Of a DNA stretch of 64,000 bases, positions 23,801-37,100 are shown one piece after another (positions within the stretch are counted from its first letter, which is position 1; the number at the start of each line of letters is the position of its first letter). Below the pieces are notes generated by a model, which did no database searches, had not been told where the DNA came from, and saw nothing but the letters and a program-made list of their open reading frames with translations. The DNA is from Paratinospora sagittata. Taxonomy: Eukaryota > Streptophyta > Magnoliopsida > Ranunculales > Menispermaceae. The position numbers and the translations under genes are program-made. Location: contig CM069613.1 of the NCBI GenBank assembly GCA_035771175.1, forward strand, positions 4,398,001-4,462,000, written 5' to 3'.

Positions 23801-25597
23801 ATTTTTTGGGCCATGCATGTGATGGCATGCATATCGCATGCATATCTTTATTGCATCATTGAGAAGAAGATACCACATCCACTTCAAGAAGTTCACAATC
23901 TTACAACACACTGCTAGCTTGTTACATTTCTTATTGAATTTTGTGTGGATGGACCACTGGAGTGGAACGCTCCTGGAGCAGAATTGAGCCTGGAATATTT
24001 GCTATTGTTTTGGCACTCTGCCAGCATTTTTGCCGAAGAGTCTTGGAAATTTTTTCCATCTGGGGGGCTGCTTTAATAGTTGGTAAGAAGAAGAATGCTT
24101 AAGAACTTGGCTTGTGTTGTTCATTCGAAATATTTCATTTAGCTTAACCTTTCTTTTGTCCTCATAAGACTGATAATGACTCTGCTGTTGTGGAAATACC
24201 CATGTACAAGACATTGCCTTTTCATATTTAAACTCGGTGGAGATGACTGGTTTGCCTAGTAATCTATTTATCCAAACTGCCTCGACTGTTGAGTGATTGT
24301 GTTATGATACATTTTTAATTTAATGTAAATTAACTTTTCTATTTTTGACTTTGCTAGGCTTAGGAGCTCGCTTTGGCTTCAGTTTAAGCCTCATCATATT
24401 GCTGCTGGAGCAGCATTCCTTGCTGCAAATTTCCTCAATTTTGACCTTGCTTCTAATCAAAGAATATGGCACGAGTTTCAGACAACACCATCTATTCTTC
24501 AAGGTATTTATGTAATCACACATTTATCTCATCATGAAAGTCTTATGTCAGAAAAAGTGATAGTGCATTGATTTTCTCAATATAAACATATTTAATTGCC
24601 AAACAAAATCATAAAAGTGTAATGAAATGATGTAACTATCTTCAGAAAATTTAGCCTACAGTTTTAAAAGGCCTTAAAAGCGGCGCAACCATCAAAGCCA
24701 TCTTTACTTTCATTCCTCTTAGATAAATCGTCAGACCAATAAGACTTCTTGTTGAATATAGATTATAATTATTAATAGACAACTTCCAAAATTGATTGTT
24801 GAATTGTGTGATATTTAGATTCCTTGTTGATTTGAGGATTTTCTTAAAAAATTCTCTGGACTTCCTGGGCAATGTCTTTCTTTTCTTTTTTCAATTTCCG
24901 GCAGAAAAATAGAAATGTAATTAAGCAGAATTATGAAAGATGGAGTTCCTTGATTAAAATATTTATGCTGCTCTTAACTAAATCTTGATAATTCCTAACT
25001 TCTTCCCCAACAAAAATATAATTGCCCGGTACTTTTATTAGTAAGACTGTAAGAGAACTTCTCCCTTCAATAGAAAATAAGGCCCTGTTTGGTATAAGAT
25101 TTAAAAACTGTTTCTTGTTTTTAAATCCAAAATTCTCAAAAAACTTGTTTTGGTTGAAGTGTTTTTAAAATTTTAAAAACTGTTTTTTGATTTGACTCTA
25201 AAAGTTGTGAAGAAAATAAGAATACAACAAATTGTTGTTTTCATTGTTTTCTAAAAATGAACTCTAAAAAAAGCTTTTTAAAAACTTATTTTTAAAAACC
25301 GTTTTTAAATTGGATACCAAACAGGCCTTAAAGTTTTCGAGAATTTTCATTTTGAATTGACATAAATTGTTTTTTCATCATTTTTATTCTTAATCTCTAG
25401 CATTAATATTATTGTTGCATATGATTGAATAAATTTATTGCTATATGGGAGGAATGTGCATCTCCTAATTGATCATCCATGAAAAGATTTCAGTATCCTT
25501 CTAATCAAATCATGCCTTTTGGAGCAGCAGCTCACATCTAACAGTGTAATCATTGCGAAATGCAGATGTTGTTCAGCAGTTGATGGAGCTCTTTTAG
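17826..25597 (+). CDS. CYCT1: Cyclin-T (CYCT1 type), regulatory subunit of a CDK9/CDKC kinase
   Basis: Coding exons: 17826-18322, 18475-18556, 19414-19548, 20419-20594, 24358-24503, 25566-25597; total 1068 nt, 355 aa. All introns are GT-AG and the phase holds throughout. The start ATG lies 4 bases inside an exon whose acceptor ends at 17821. Residues 1-120 are Ser/Asn-rich and unlike a domain. The first cyclin fold runs from about 130 ([18 protein letters not shown]) through [23 protein letters not shown] and [13 protein letters not shown] (Lys205 is the usual cyclin-box lysine). The second fold includes [18 protein letters not shown] and [22 protein letters not shown]. It would bind a CDKC kinase to phosphorylate RNA polymerase II in the nucleus. 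The protein ends soon after the second fold ([10 protein letters not shown]), shorter than some paralogues with long tails. Close to the Arabidopsis CYCT1;3-5 group by motif. Confidence 0.93.
21912..21969. repeat. 29-bp perfect tandem duplication in cyclin-T intron
   Basis: Two identical 29-bp copies starting TGTTGTTTAACATCAGCACA, head to tail, lie within the long intron 20595-24357. That intron is otherwise AT-rich and contains no feature I recognise except a TAT/ACT triplet run at 23322-23365. Confidence 0.9.
23322..23365. repeat. ATT/ACT trinucleotide microsatellite
   Basis: Runs of ATT, then ACT, then ATT form a compound triplet repeat inside the cyclin-T intron. Confidence 0.85.
25081..25327. 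mobile_element. hAT-like MITE in cyclin-T intron
   Basis: A 247-bp AT-rich element with inverted ends: left GGCCCTGTTTGGTATAAGAT, right complement GGCCTGTTTGGTATCCAATT. The similarity continues into TTTAAAAAC. GGCCTGTTTGG ends are usual for hAT-derived MITEs. No 8-bp duplication is recognisable, so it is an old copy or the ends have drifted. It lies in the last intron (24504-25565). Confidence 0.7.
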
Positions 25598-28154
25598 AAC
25601 ATAGCAGAAAGTCTTCACACAAGTAAATAAATGATTCGTAAAGCAAGTGTTGTGAGTATACAGTATATACTTTCATTGCTTCTGTTGATTCTAGTTAACC
25701 TTTAGTTATAGCAGTGCGGGTTGAGTTGCGTTGAAAATAGTGTGAGAAAACTACAAAGACGAGAAAACAGTTGATTTTTAAACTGCTGTATGGGAATCGC
25801 GTGTTGAAATTCAAAATGAAGAGTTCGAAAGGAATGAAGGATGGATGGAAAGTACTTGCTTCATGTTGGTATACTTTATATAATACTATAATGTTATGGG
25901 AAATACAATACTTTATATATATTGTAGCTAAAACAGCCTAAATATTTAGGTCAAAGGACCATAATAATAGTTTTATAATTGTCATTTAGATCAACTGCCT
26001 CCAGAGGTAATTTCATCATTTTCACTCTTTACAGGTACCATGCATTCTAATGTATGGAGTATTGTCAGAAAAGGTGAATCTCTTATATGTTACATGTAAG
26101 AAAGTTAATACCTATGCTAACTATAATACAATACTTTTACATGATATTGTATATTTGCTTCATTTCTCAAAATTGAAGAATCAGTCATTACTTAATCAGA
26201 CAAACGCTTGATTTATTACACCATTAATTAAAGAGAATTTATTTGAAATATGCTATAAAAATAAGCACATTTTTACTTGTTCAAGTATTAACATTATAAT
26301 AGGATAGATAGTTACATACAAATTTATTAATTATTCAGTCTATTCTGCCAGAACAAGGTCTTCTTCTTTAATTCATGTAGTGACAAAGAATACTCATTAC
26401 AAAAGCATTAGAAAAATCGCCTTTAGCTTCCTTTAATTGAAGGTCGACGTTAACTTTAATATATTATAAGTCAAAGTGAATAAAAGAAGGTTAAAATTCA
26501 ATAAAAGATTCATAGTTGTGACCAAACATTTAAAAAATGAGATATGTAAATGTATTTATATTTTATAGTATTTAACCAAAGATAGTGAAATATAGCTTGG
26601 AATTCTTCTTTTGAATCTAACCATGGTCAAGCATTGAAGGAAATAGGATGATCTTGTGAAGTCTGTGTATAATATATACTTTGATGTTAATTAATTTCTT
26701 CTGCTCAAAAAAGATGTTAATATTATTATAAGCACTTCCATCAAACATAATTTTTACAAAAGACATTAGGACAAGGTTTTTTTCATTTTTTAATATATAA
26801 AATATGGTCATAACATGACAAAACACATGGAGACAAAGCCATGACTTCTCTTGGTAGTCATATTATGACCAAACAACTATTTAATGAATGATATATACAA
26901 GCAACATAGCTTAATTATTTTTTAAAATGTTAGATGCTGATATGAAACATTTACAAAAGGAAAAAAAATGCTACTTAAATTGCACTTTAAATGCATTCAT
27001 TTTTATTTTTATTTTTTTAATGCTAGTGGCAGGGGAAGATCTTTAATAATATAATTAGACATAATTAAAAATATATATAAGTATTTGTTAGTAATATAAT
27101 TGCCGATTGTGTTTTTTTTTTTCTTTTTTGAAAGCTATATAATTGCTGAATTATAGTACTTGATAAAGTGAAATGGAGAGAGTAAATTTATGTAGTTATG
27201 TAGTGGAGAAAAGTTCTCTTAAGTTATCAGATTATCACCAATCAACAGTTTAGTGGAATGGTAAGAAGATAATTTTTGTTTTTACTAGAATTTGGAGTAA
27301 ACTTTTGTTTTTAAGCACAGATGGAGTGACACGACTATGGCCTAGGGCTAAATCTTTGTGGCACAGTCTTGTGTGGTGACTCTCACCCCAGGACAACACT
27401 TGAACAGTAATAATAAAAAATAATAATAAAAAGGTTGTGGTGGGGTGAGTTGAGAAAAAAAAACAATAATTAATTGGTTACTCCCATAAACTTTTGATTT
27501 TATTCAAGTACAAATATTTAATATGAATATAAATGTTTCATTATTCTGTTATCCCCTTTGTTATTTTTTTTTTAAAAAAAAATTTTAAAATATTTTTTAA
27601 TTTTATATTTACATTAAATGTCAACGTTATTTTTGATAATAATATTTAATTTTTTTTAAAATATTTTTAAAATATATATATATTTTTAAAATATTAAAAA
27701 GTAAATATTGTCACACCCAATCGTCCACAAAAACATTTTTCAATGCTAAAAATGTCTCGTCCATCCAATACCAGAATTAGCCACAGACAGAATCACGAGC
27801 AGAAGATTTGTCAGCCAACAGTGCACGTGATCAAAACGGCACGTGGGCCCATCCCACATTAATTACAAAATACAAATAAATTTAAACATTATTATTAGTA
27901 TGGAGTTGTCCGCCAATAGAGACCATAATCGACACAAGAACGTTCGTAATTACGTAGCAAATAAGTCGCGTTTAATTTGACCTGTAAGACACGACAGTAA
28001 TAATACTCTCTTTTATTCAGTTCAAACGGTAGTTAAAGTCTTTCATTTCTCATCACTGATCACAAAGACACAGAGACCTCTGTTTTTCAGCTTCGCTTCT
28101 CTCTATCTCTGGTGTTTTTGTTGTTAGGGTTTTCAGAGAAAGAGAAAAAAAAAA
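25598..28154. other. AT-rich spacer and mannosidase promoter region
   Basis: No coding region was found between cyclin-T and the mannosidase gene. AATAAA-like signals occur near 25625. Homopolymer and AT runs fill 27000-27700. The last 200 bp before 28155 contain the likely leader (pyrimidine-rich, 28060-28154); no convincing TATA box was seen. Confidence 0.55.
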
Positions 28155-31100
28155 ATGGCGGAGGTTGGGAAGAGGAAGCTGGATTCAGGGAAATGGCTTG
28201 CAGCGAGATCTACGGAGGTCGACAAGACAGGGATTCAACTCACGACGACTCATCCTCCGACCGGACCTTCTTCGCCATGGATGGAAGCTGTGGTTCCTGG
28301 AACGTAAGTATTCACATTCTTATTCAAATTTTTGATCTTCTTTGTTTGTTTGTTTGTGTTTATGTTTTAGTTCGTGTTCGTCGGTTGTTACTGTTGGAAA
28401 AATAGTGAATGAGAAATTGAATGTTGAAAAAAATAGTGAATGAGAAATTGAATTTGTAACGGCCAAATGTTTTAATTGCAAAACGGTCAATTAAATTAAT
28501 TTCTCTTTCAATTTTTGTAAATGTTGTTGGTGAAATGAGTTGCTTAGTTGACTAGAATGAGTTTGATTTGAGCTTAAGTGAAGGGGTTTTGGTTTGCTCT
28601 GTCTAAATTGTGTGGAAAAGTGGTGTTTTCGTACTTATCTAGTATTTTTGTTCTCTTGATTTGTGCGATTACTGAAGTTTAGCGATGTTTTGTTGGTCTA
28701 GTTATGTGGCGTCTTGATGAAGACTAGTTGATCTGAAGTTATAGTCGTTCAAGGATGGATTGGTGTATAGATTTTTGTAGTTTTTTTAACATTAGTAAAA
28801 TGAATTCGTTGTTTCACCTTATCACCTCATCTTTACTGCACTCATTTTATGTACATGTATTCTTTACTTACATGATTCGTTTCATAAAAGTTCCCCTTCA
28901 ATCCTTTGTTTTTGTTAATAGGAGTTCCCCTTCAATCTTATTATGTTAGTAGTCACATTTGCTTCTCACATAGAACTTTAGAGGCAAACCTTTTCTTGAA
29001 CTATTTTCCTCTAATTCTATGGGCAATATCTTCCTCATCAACATCTCCCTTCTTAAATGTGATTGAGCTGAGATAACAAAAATGATCTCTCTGATTTTTT
29101 ATTTTATTTTATTTTATTTTTTACTTATCAACTTTGACTATTCTGTCATTTGTACTTTTATTGTTTCGTAACATACATGTTGTCTATTCCATTTCAGTTT
29201 ATCAATTACAATAGACCAATATGTGTTCTTTAACTCCCATTGCTTGCATAATTAGTGGGGTCTACGTTAAGCATGTAGGAACAATAAAAAAAATAAACAT
29301 GGAAACTGACCTAACAAAAACTCTGCTTATTCAACATTCTTGAACTCACAAAAATGCTGAATTCATGTTATATCATATCACCATATTATGTTGGAATAGC
29401 ATAGTCTAAATTACAAATCAGCATAAAAGAAACGACAAATAATGATTTGTGTTTGCGTGTATAGTAGTATGTACAAATGTATCCATATTTATGTATGTAT
29501 GTATTTCTATGGGCATTCATACTCAAATCAACTCAATTATGCCTTTTCCAACTACATGGGTAGGCCACATAAATCTGCTTCCTATACTATGCTCTATCAA
29601 GGGGCTAAGTCGACACTTAAATTACAAGTAGTTGTATCTTTCTGTGTGCATTCATGTATGCATAAATTTGTGAATGAGCAAATAAGTCTTCATCAAATTT
29701 TGTAGCTAATTAGAAAAAAGGTATGACTTGCAACATAGTAAAGATGTTAGGGTTGAGGAACAAGTTTCTGTGTTTCTTATGATAATAGCACATGAGGTTG
29801 GCAACCAAAAATGATACAAGAAAGATTTCAACATTTCTATGAAAATATCATGTACTATACTACTATTTCATTGGCTACTAACTATTAGAGACTTTTAGAG
29901 TAGTTATAAGCGCATGACATCCAACATATTATTATAAGCAATCTTTCACTGGAATGTTTATCCACTAGTTTATCAATGCTACAACTCGCAACACAGATTA
30001 TAGATGCGAAGTATTATTTTTTACTTTTTGCCTGAACTAATGCCAATTTGGTTTCTAGTGTTTTAGGAACCCTCTTGAAGAACAACCTCATACCAGACCC
30101 CTTCTATGGATTGAAAAACGAGGCTATTATAGACATTGCTGATTCTGGAAGGGAATACTATACATTTTGGTTTTTCACCACTTTTCAATGCACATTGGTA
30201 TGTCAGCATTCAAGTTCATTTCCTTTGCTCTAGGTTGCCTTGTTTAGAATTTTGAGATATTTTTTTGTTTCATATTTATGTGTTTTTTTAGAAGGCGTGT
30301 TGCGTGCCTTGGCACATTGGTAAGATGTAAGGTTACTCTATTGTACCAGAGGTTATGAGTTCAATTCACTCAACTTGATTGTAAAGCTTTTCTCTAACTA
30401 TATGGAATCGACCATATGAATCCACTTCCTCTATTTTTCCATATCAAAAGCTAAATCTATAGCTATATTACTAATAATTATCTTATTGCTTCATTAGGTT
30501 TTCCTTTGCTCTATTATTACTGTTGTAAAAATAAAATAATGAAAGACACAAAGATATAACGTGGTTCGGCTCTAAGGCCTACGTCCACTGGAGAAGAGAG
30601 GGAATATTTTCTTATTCTTGATGATGTCTTAATGGAGGGACACCATATATATATAGACATACAGGGCTATGCACACATATTGCTATAATTACAATTTTAG
30701 TAACTGCTAAATCTTACGACTACTAAAATTATCATCTTTCCTTAAAGGAAATAAATCTCATAGATTTTGCTCTTCTCCACAATAATTACCATTAATAATC
30801 ATACTTTACTCTTCCAAATTGGCACACCAGGTCATGAATTCGGATCTAAAAAAAACCCTTTCCATAACCTGGACCTTGCCTGGGACCTTACAATAGCAAG
30901 AGCCTTGTGCATGTGGTTTGTTTTTTGCCCTTTAATATTTGCTTATTATTTACCTAATAGGTTAGCGTTTGATGAAGGATTCTTGGTTAGGGTTTTATAG
31001 ACATTTTTTATTTATTTTTATGTTATGCTATCAAACTCCTCAAAATAGCTAAAACTCAATAAGGACCTTTTCTGTTCTTTGAATAGAGGTGCATGCAACC

Positions 31101-34100
31101 ATATTCATTTCTAAGTTAGAGCATATTCCTTTGGAGAATCCTTAGGAATGATGATAATAGAGTGCGTCTGTGTCCACTATTACCAAGCTCCCTTCTAAAC
31201 ATGCATCCAAGAAATTGTATAAAAGGAAACTCTCTCCCCCCTATCTCATTCTCTCTCTCCATCCCTCTGCCTTCCTCCTCTCTCTTCTTCGTATCTTCTT
31301 TTGCTTATTTTCATTGCAAGACTAAAGCTCCCATTCATATGGTATGGATGAAGTATACAAAATCTTGGTTTATTTTGCTAATGAGATTGCTTTTGGAGTA
31401 TGTGTTTGCGTTTGTGGTACACATATCATAGCAGACACTTTTGGATATTATTCTGCTTTATGATGCTTTTCACCAATTAGTAGTGATATGGGAACTAGTT
31501 CCTAGTGTTATTCTGTAATGACATAGCTGGCAGGCCATCAGATAGGTTCTTTTATGAGAAAGGCTGGGCAATTAATGCTGCAAGTGAGTTCATATTTTAT
31601 CTTATGTTCTACATTCATTAGTGGCAAAAAACAATTCATTAATGTTGCTCTAGTTGATTTGTCATCACGCCTAAAAAAGGCCTACATAGAACATCTCCTA
31701 AGATAACATAAATTATCTTTCTTTGGATGGGGGACGAAGAGTATTGGATTAGGAGTATACCGGCTAAATTTAATTCGCTTCTACTCCAAGGCTATGAAGG
31801 AGAGTCTCTTAAAGAGAAACTTGAAAATGATAAAAGATACTTTGCCTTCAGTATTTCTTGGTTAAAAAGTATTTTTCTTGAACCAAGAACCAATTTTGCC
31901 TTGGATTTTCTGCGCTACCTTCTTTTACCATGCTCAAAGAAATCCTTATTCTTCTTTCTACTCTTAGAAAGAGCTCAGCTGCAGAGATGGATCTCTACTT
32001 CTTGCTATTGCCTATATCCACAGAAATGCAAACATTAAGATGGATATATGGAAAAATATTAAAAGATAAGATTAAAAAGGATCATATTCGAGAAATGGTA
32101 GGATTGGCCCCAACTAAAATGTGAGAGAACTATTAAGATGGTTTGGACACGTACAACAAAGACTATTAGATGTTCGAGTCAGGAAGAATAACCTATTAAC
32201 AATTAAGGATAATGATAGAGGTAGAAGAAGACATAAATTGTTAGAAACCACTTGATCTATAGTTGTTAGGCGGATGCCCAACAATGTATATCAAATTATC
32301 ATTGACACTCTCCGTATGTAGCCCCATCCTGCATGTAGAGAGATATAACTTAAGAGAGACAAATACCAATTATGCAAGTGTGGAACTTGCTAGTGTCAAC
32401 AAGAAGACTACTTGGGGCCAAGACCTCTTATAAAACCAACACTCTCATACCATGGTAGAAATCACTTGACCTAAAAGCCATAGTTGGTTGGTGAAGGCCC
32501 AACAATGTGTATCAAGCAATCATTAATAAAAAAGGGTATGGATAGAAATACTTAAGAAATAGGTAACTGCTTGTAGTATAACTATTGACTTAACCATTGA
32601 CAAAACAATGTGGAGGAAGTGAATCCATGTAGCCAGTGCCACGTAGTTGGCAAAAGACTTTGTTGAGTTGAGACAACAAAATGGTTGGCCAAATTAAAAT
32701 TGGAAAATCTAACTTCAATGAAGAGGTTTTTGATCCAGAAGGAAATGAGCTGCGCTTTTTTTGTGTGTGTGTGTGTGTGTGTGCGCGCGTATGTGTGCAA
32801 TGTGAAATTACTTTCTGTGTCTTTGTTCCTTTGTTAAGTTCCAACATATATTTCTCCAATGGCTTATGGATAGCTTTTAATCAGATGTGCTTTCCTCTAG
32901 TATATTAGTGCATCAAATATAGTATTGAGGCTCAAATCAAGAGCTGAAGGTTTAGAGTTAATCTTAAAGCACCTCACAGACTTCCCCCTGCCTGGTTATT
33001 CTACACATTTTTTTTCTGTTCTTTGATAATGAAATAAAATGTGTTCAGAGTTTGCAGCATCTAATTCTTGGAACTTTTAATACCATTATGTGATGTTTTT
33101 ATTAATCATACAGTTCTAATAAGAAACTTGAACTTTGTAGTCAGGAAATCAGCACGTGGATTTGAATTTTCGTGCAATCAATTACGCTGCAGAAGTGTAT
33201 TTGAATGGGCATAAAATGGTTCTGCCTAAGGGGATGTTCCGAAGGCATTCTCTTGATATTTCTGGAATTCTGCATCCAGATGGTCAAAACTTGCTAGCAG
33301 TTCTTGTTCATCCGCCAGACAATTATGGGAAAATTCCCCCTGATGGAGGCCAAGGTGGTGATCATGAGGTATGCATCTTTTTCTGCATCTAATGAATAGT
33401 TCAGTGATCAAGACATGAGATATGATATAAATGATTTAATAGTCTCAAGACCTCACAATCAGACACCTCATCTGTTTCATTATGTAAAATTTCCAGAGTT
33501 GAATTTACTACAACAAATGACACAATTATCGTAGATTATTCAGTAGAAACCATGTGGGTTTGCAGTTGTCTTTATCTTGTGCTATATTTTCTTTTCTACT
33601 TATACGAAGGCCCAAAAAATGATTCAAATTCAATTACTATATAAACCATGGTCTCCCTTATCAGAAGGGATGATGGATTGTTCAGTGTCTTCGTTAGTTA
33701 TTTGGATACTGTAGAATGCAGAAAACTTGGACAAAGGATGGTCCACGACAAGATACAATTTCACAATAGTGCATGATCCAGTGATGTGGAGGTTGATGTT
33801 ACAGGGTACAGATTCCCGTGTCTACAAATACTGTGCATGCGACAGTGATTGAAGACGAAAAGTAGCCATATGGTTCGATGACTAACTGTTTCCTGGGCGT
33901 TTTCACCTGTTGAGATACATTTAGGTAGTTGAAGTGCAATTAACTTATTGATGAATATGTCATTAGTCACGAAACAAATAATACACATTTCATGTCACTT
34001 AGTCTAAGAGATTATTTGGGGAGGTGAAATTTATATGAAGAATTTCGAGATGACGATATCGTAATAAATATGATGCTTGACTGTTCATTGTTATGTAAAA

Positions 34101-37100
34101 GGTTGCATGGACTTAATCTGCACCAAATATATCTGACAAATGACCTAGTGTGGTGGAATTGATGCTTGAGAGCAGGGGCTTAGTTTGGTATATGCCTTGC
34201 ATAAATTGAAGCTAAGGTGAAGATAATCCATTTAAGGATTGAATTCAAGCCAATTTGGAAGCTGTTTGTTACTGAATTGAGTTAAAGTTGTTAGAAAACT
34301 AATTACAGTGGGAGTTATATGAGGAATAAGATTTGGATTATTTCAAGTATTCGTCTAACAATAATGAATTAGTGACTTGGAATGTGAGTTTAATTTGTTT
34401 ATTTACAACTAGGGATGTGTGACGGGATGGGTGTTAAGGGTTAAATGAAGGGATTGTGATTCAGGGAACTGTTTTTTGTAATTCTATCAATTTTTCCTAG
34501 TAGGATGCAGGCACCCATGGACTTTTTTGCTTTCATTTTTGGAGTTGCTTTACCTAATTTCTCTTTGTTCACTTGCTATTATCATTTGTAATATTGTGTA
34601 TTTACAAGCAAAAGATGATTGCATACACGGTTACATACTAACATCTTCTTTTCATATTAGATTGGAAAAGATGTGGCTGCGCAGTATGTTGAGGGTTGGG
34701 ATTGGATGACTCCAATAAGGTAATGATTTAATTTCTATTGAAGACACCAGGTGTGTGTGTTTTTAGTTACGCAGCAGGATCTCTCCCTCTCTCTTGCTTA
34801 GTACTCATTAGTGATATCTGTTTTGGGATACATTATTTTCTTTACAGTACCTGTAAATCTGTAATTATTTGCGTGGAGCTTGTGGTCTAGAAATATGTAG
34901 ATTTAGGTGAAAATTTTGTGCATTATGTGCTTACAACAACTCAACTCAACTAAACTAAGCCTTTTTTCAACTAAATGAGGTCGACTATATGAATTTGCTT
35001 CTTCCACTCCACTCTATTCAGGGCTAAGACATTATTTAAGTTGCAAGTAGTTATATCTTTCTTAATTATTTATGTCCATGTTATTTTATGTCTTCCACTA
35101 CCTCTTTCATTATCGTGGATTTTTAATAGGTCATTTTTCCTAATGGAAGCATCTAAAAGTCTTTGTTGTATATGTTGAAACCACCTTAATCAATTTTCTT
35201 TCATTTTATCTTTAATTGAGGCTACTCTCACCATTTCTTGGATATGTTCATTTCTAATTCTATTTTTTAATGTTTTACCACATCCATTTTAACATGCACA
35301 TCTCCGTTACATTTAGTTTGTTCACGTGTTGTTTCTTTATTGCCCAACATTTTGTTCCATATAGCTTGGCTGGCCTATTAGCGGTTTTATAAAATTTTCC
35401 TTTCAACCTCAATGGGATGCATCGATCATAGAATACTCTGGAAGCACTCCTCTATTTAACCCATTCTGTCTATGATTCACATCCTTACCTATTTAACCTT
35501 CTTGATGAATTATGGATCCCTAATGCCTAAAATTTTCACTCCTTGGTATCTTTTTGGCTTTATTATGTGCTTACATCAACTGAAATTTAATCAGGAATCC
35601 ATACTCATGCCCACTGTATTGGGACTTTCTGCATGTTACATAATTCATCAACCATTGAAGATGTAGTAATTGAAATTCAACAATACTAAACTGGGAATAG
35701 AGATTTGGATGAGTCTTTAAATATTTTTGGGGCCTTGGCAGTCTAATAGTTCTTCATGTTCTAGGCTTTTAGTTTTAGCTATGCTTTAGGCCTTATGATT
35801 GGTTGATTGAGTTCCCCGAAATCTACAACAGGTGCTAGTTTAATGGGTATCCTCATCCATTTCATTGCTCCAAATGTTTTTTTGCGCCTTTTTGTTTGGT
35901 TGGTTTATGGTATCAATATTTGAACAGATTTGGCACTGAGCTGTGTACAAAAAAAATCTAGAGGCATTGCCAAGTTGGTGCAGTTGGTAAAGAGGTGGCT
36001 TTGGAACCCAAAGGCTCCAAGTTCAACTCTTGCCACTGCCTCATCCTAGGGGGTGAGGGGGATTAATGGGTCAGGAATTGGCCTGATACCTCCCCAAGAG
36101 TGTGTTATGGTGATGGATGGTGATAGAGCTAGTTATACAACTAACTACTAACATTGTTTCTTCTCAAAAAAAAGGAAAAAAAAGAAAGTCTAGAGGCATT
36201 GTTCAGGAAATTTGCACATTGAATATAAATAATGAAAAAAATAGCTGTATTTGACTTCTACTGAGGTAAAAAACATGTAAAAAAGCCATGGTATTTAGTT
36301 GTAACTCATAAGTTTTCTCCGTAAAAATAACACAAGCTTTCTTAGACAGAATACTGAATTAAGTGTTCTTCCTGCCTACCGCTTTTAGCTTTACTCCAAC
36401 GTTCTATTCTTTTTCCCTCTGCACACGAAGTGCTCCTAGTGTAGGGGATGTATTGGCTGATATTTGCACCAGCTCTCATGTAAGCAGCAGGGAAGTTTGG
36501 GAATCTCTAGATTTTACATTTCTGGAAGCATGTTATTCAGCCACGTGGACTCTTTTCACGCTCCCATGAACAGGAGCTGTTGACAATTTTCTAGTTATCT
36601 AGTTTGAGTTCTGCTCTTTTGGTTGTTGGCAACTTGGCATCATGCTTTTCTTTTTGTACGATCATCAGGTTAATCCAGTTAATCATGGCTGAACATTGGC
36701 TAATGACTGAAACCAGATTAGAGTCCTTGGCAAATGGACCTAATCTAATCAGCTGTGGAATTACTGTATATGAGGTGCTCCTGCCCAAAAGTATCTTTTC
36801 TCATAAAATAATTTTTTGAAATCTTGTTGTGTTAGATATAGTTTTTCTCTTTGTTTTCATAGATCTTTTGGTTGACCAAGAATTGGTTGTACACTGTGCT
36901 ATATCAGTTTGTCAGGTACTATTTCCAAAGTCAGTATGTAAAATTTTGACTATTTCTGACTTCTAGGAGCCTGAGATATACATTGAGTATTTATCAAATA
37001 TTTGAAACTTGAAATATTTATATTATAGGCCTTTATAGTGTGCTATGTATATTAATATAAGTACATGTGCCCATTTATACATTTACTAAATATTTGTAAG

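Noticed and set aside
28112..28405. Open frame of 97 codons across the mannosidase start
   Set aside because: It is in a different frame from MAEVGKRKL and runs into intron 1.
32582..32859. Open frames with His/Thr repeats near 32780
   Set aside because: They are readings of the GT microsatellite.
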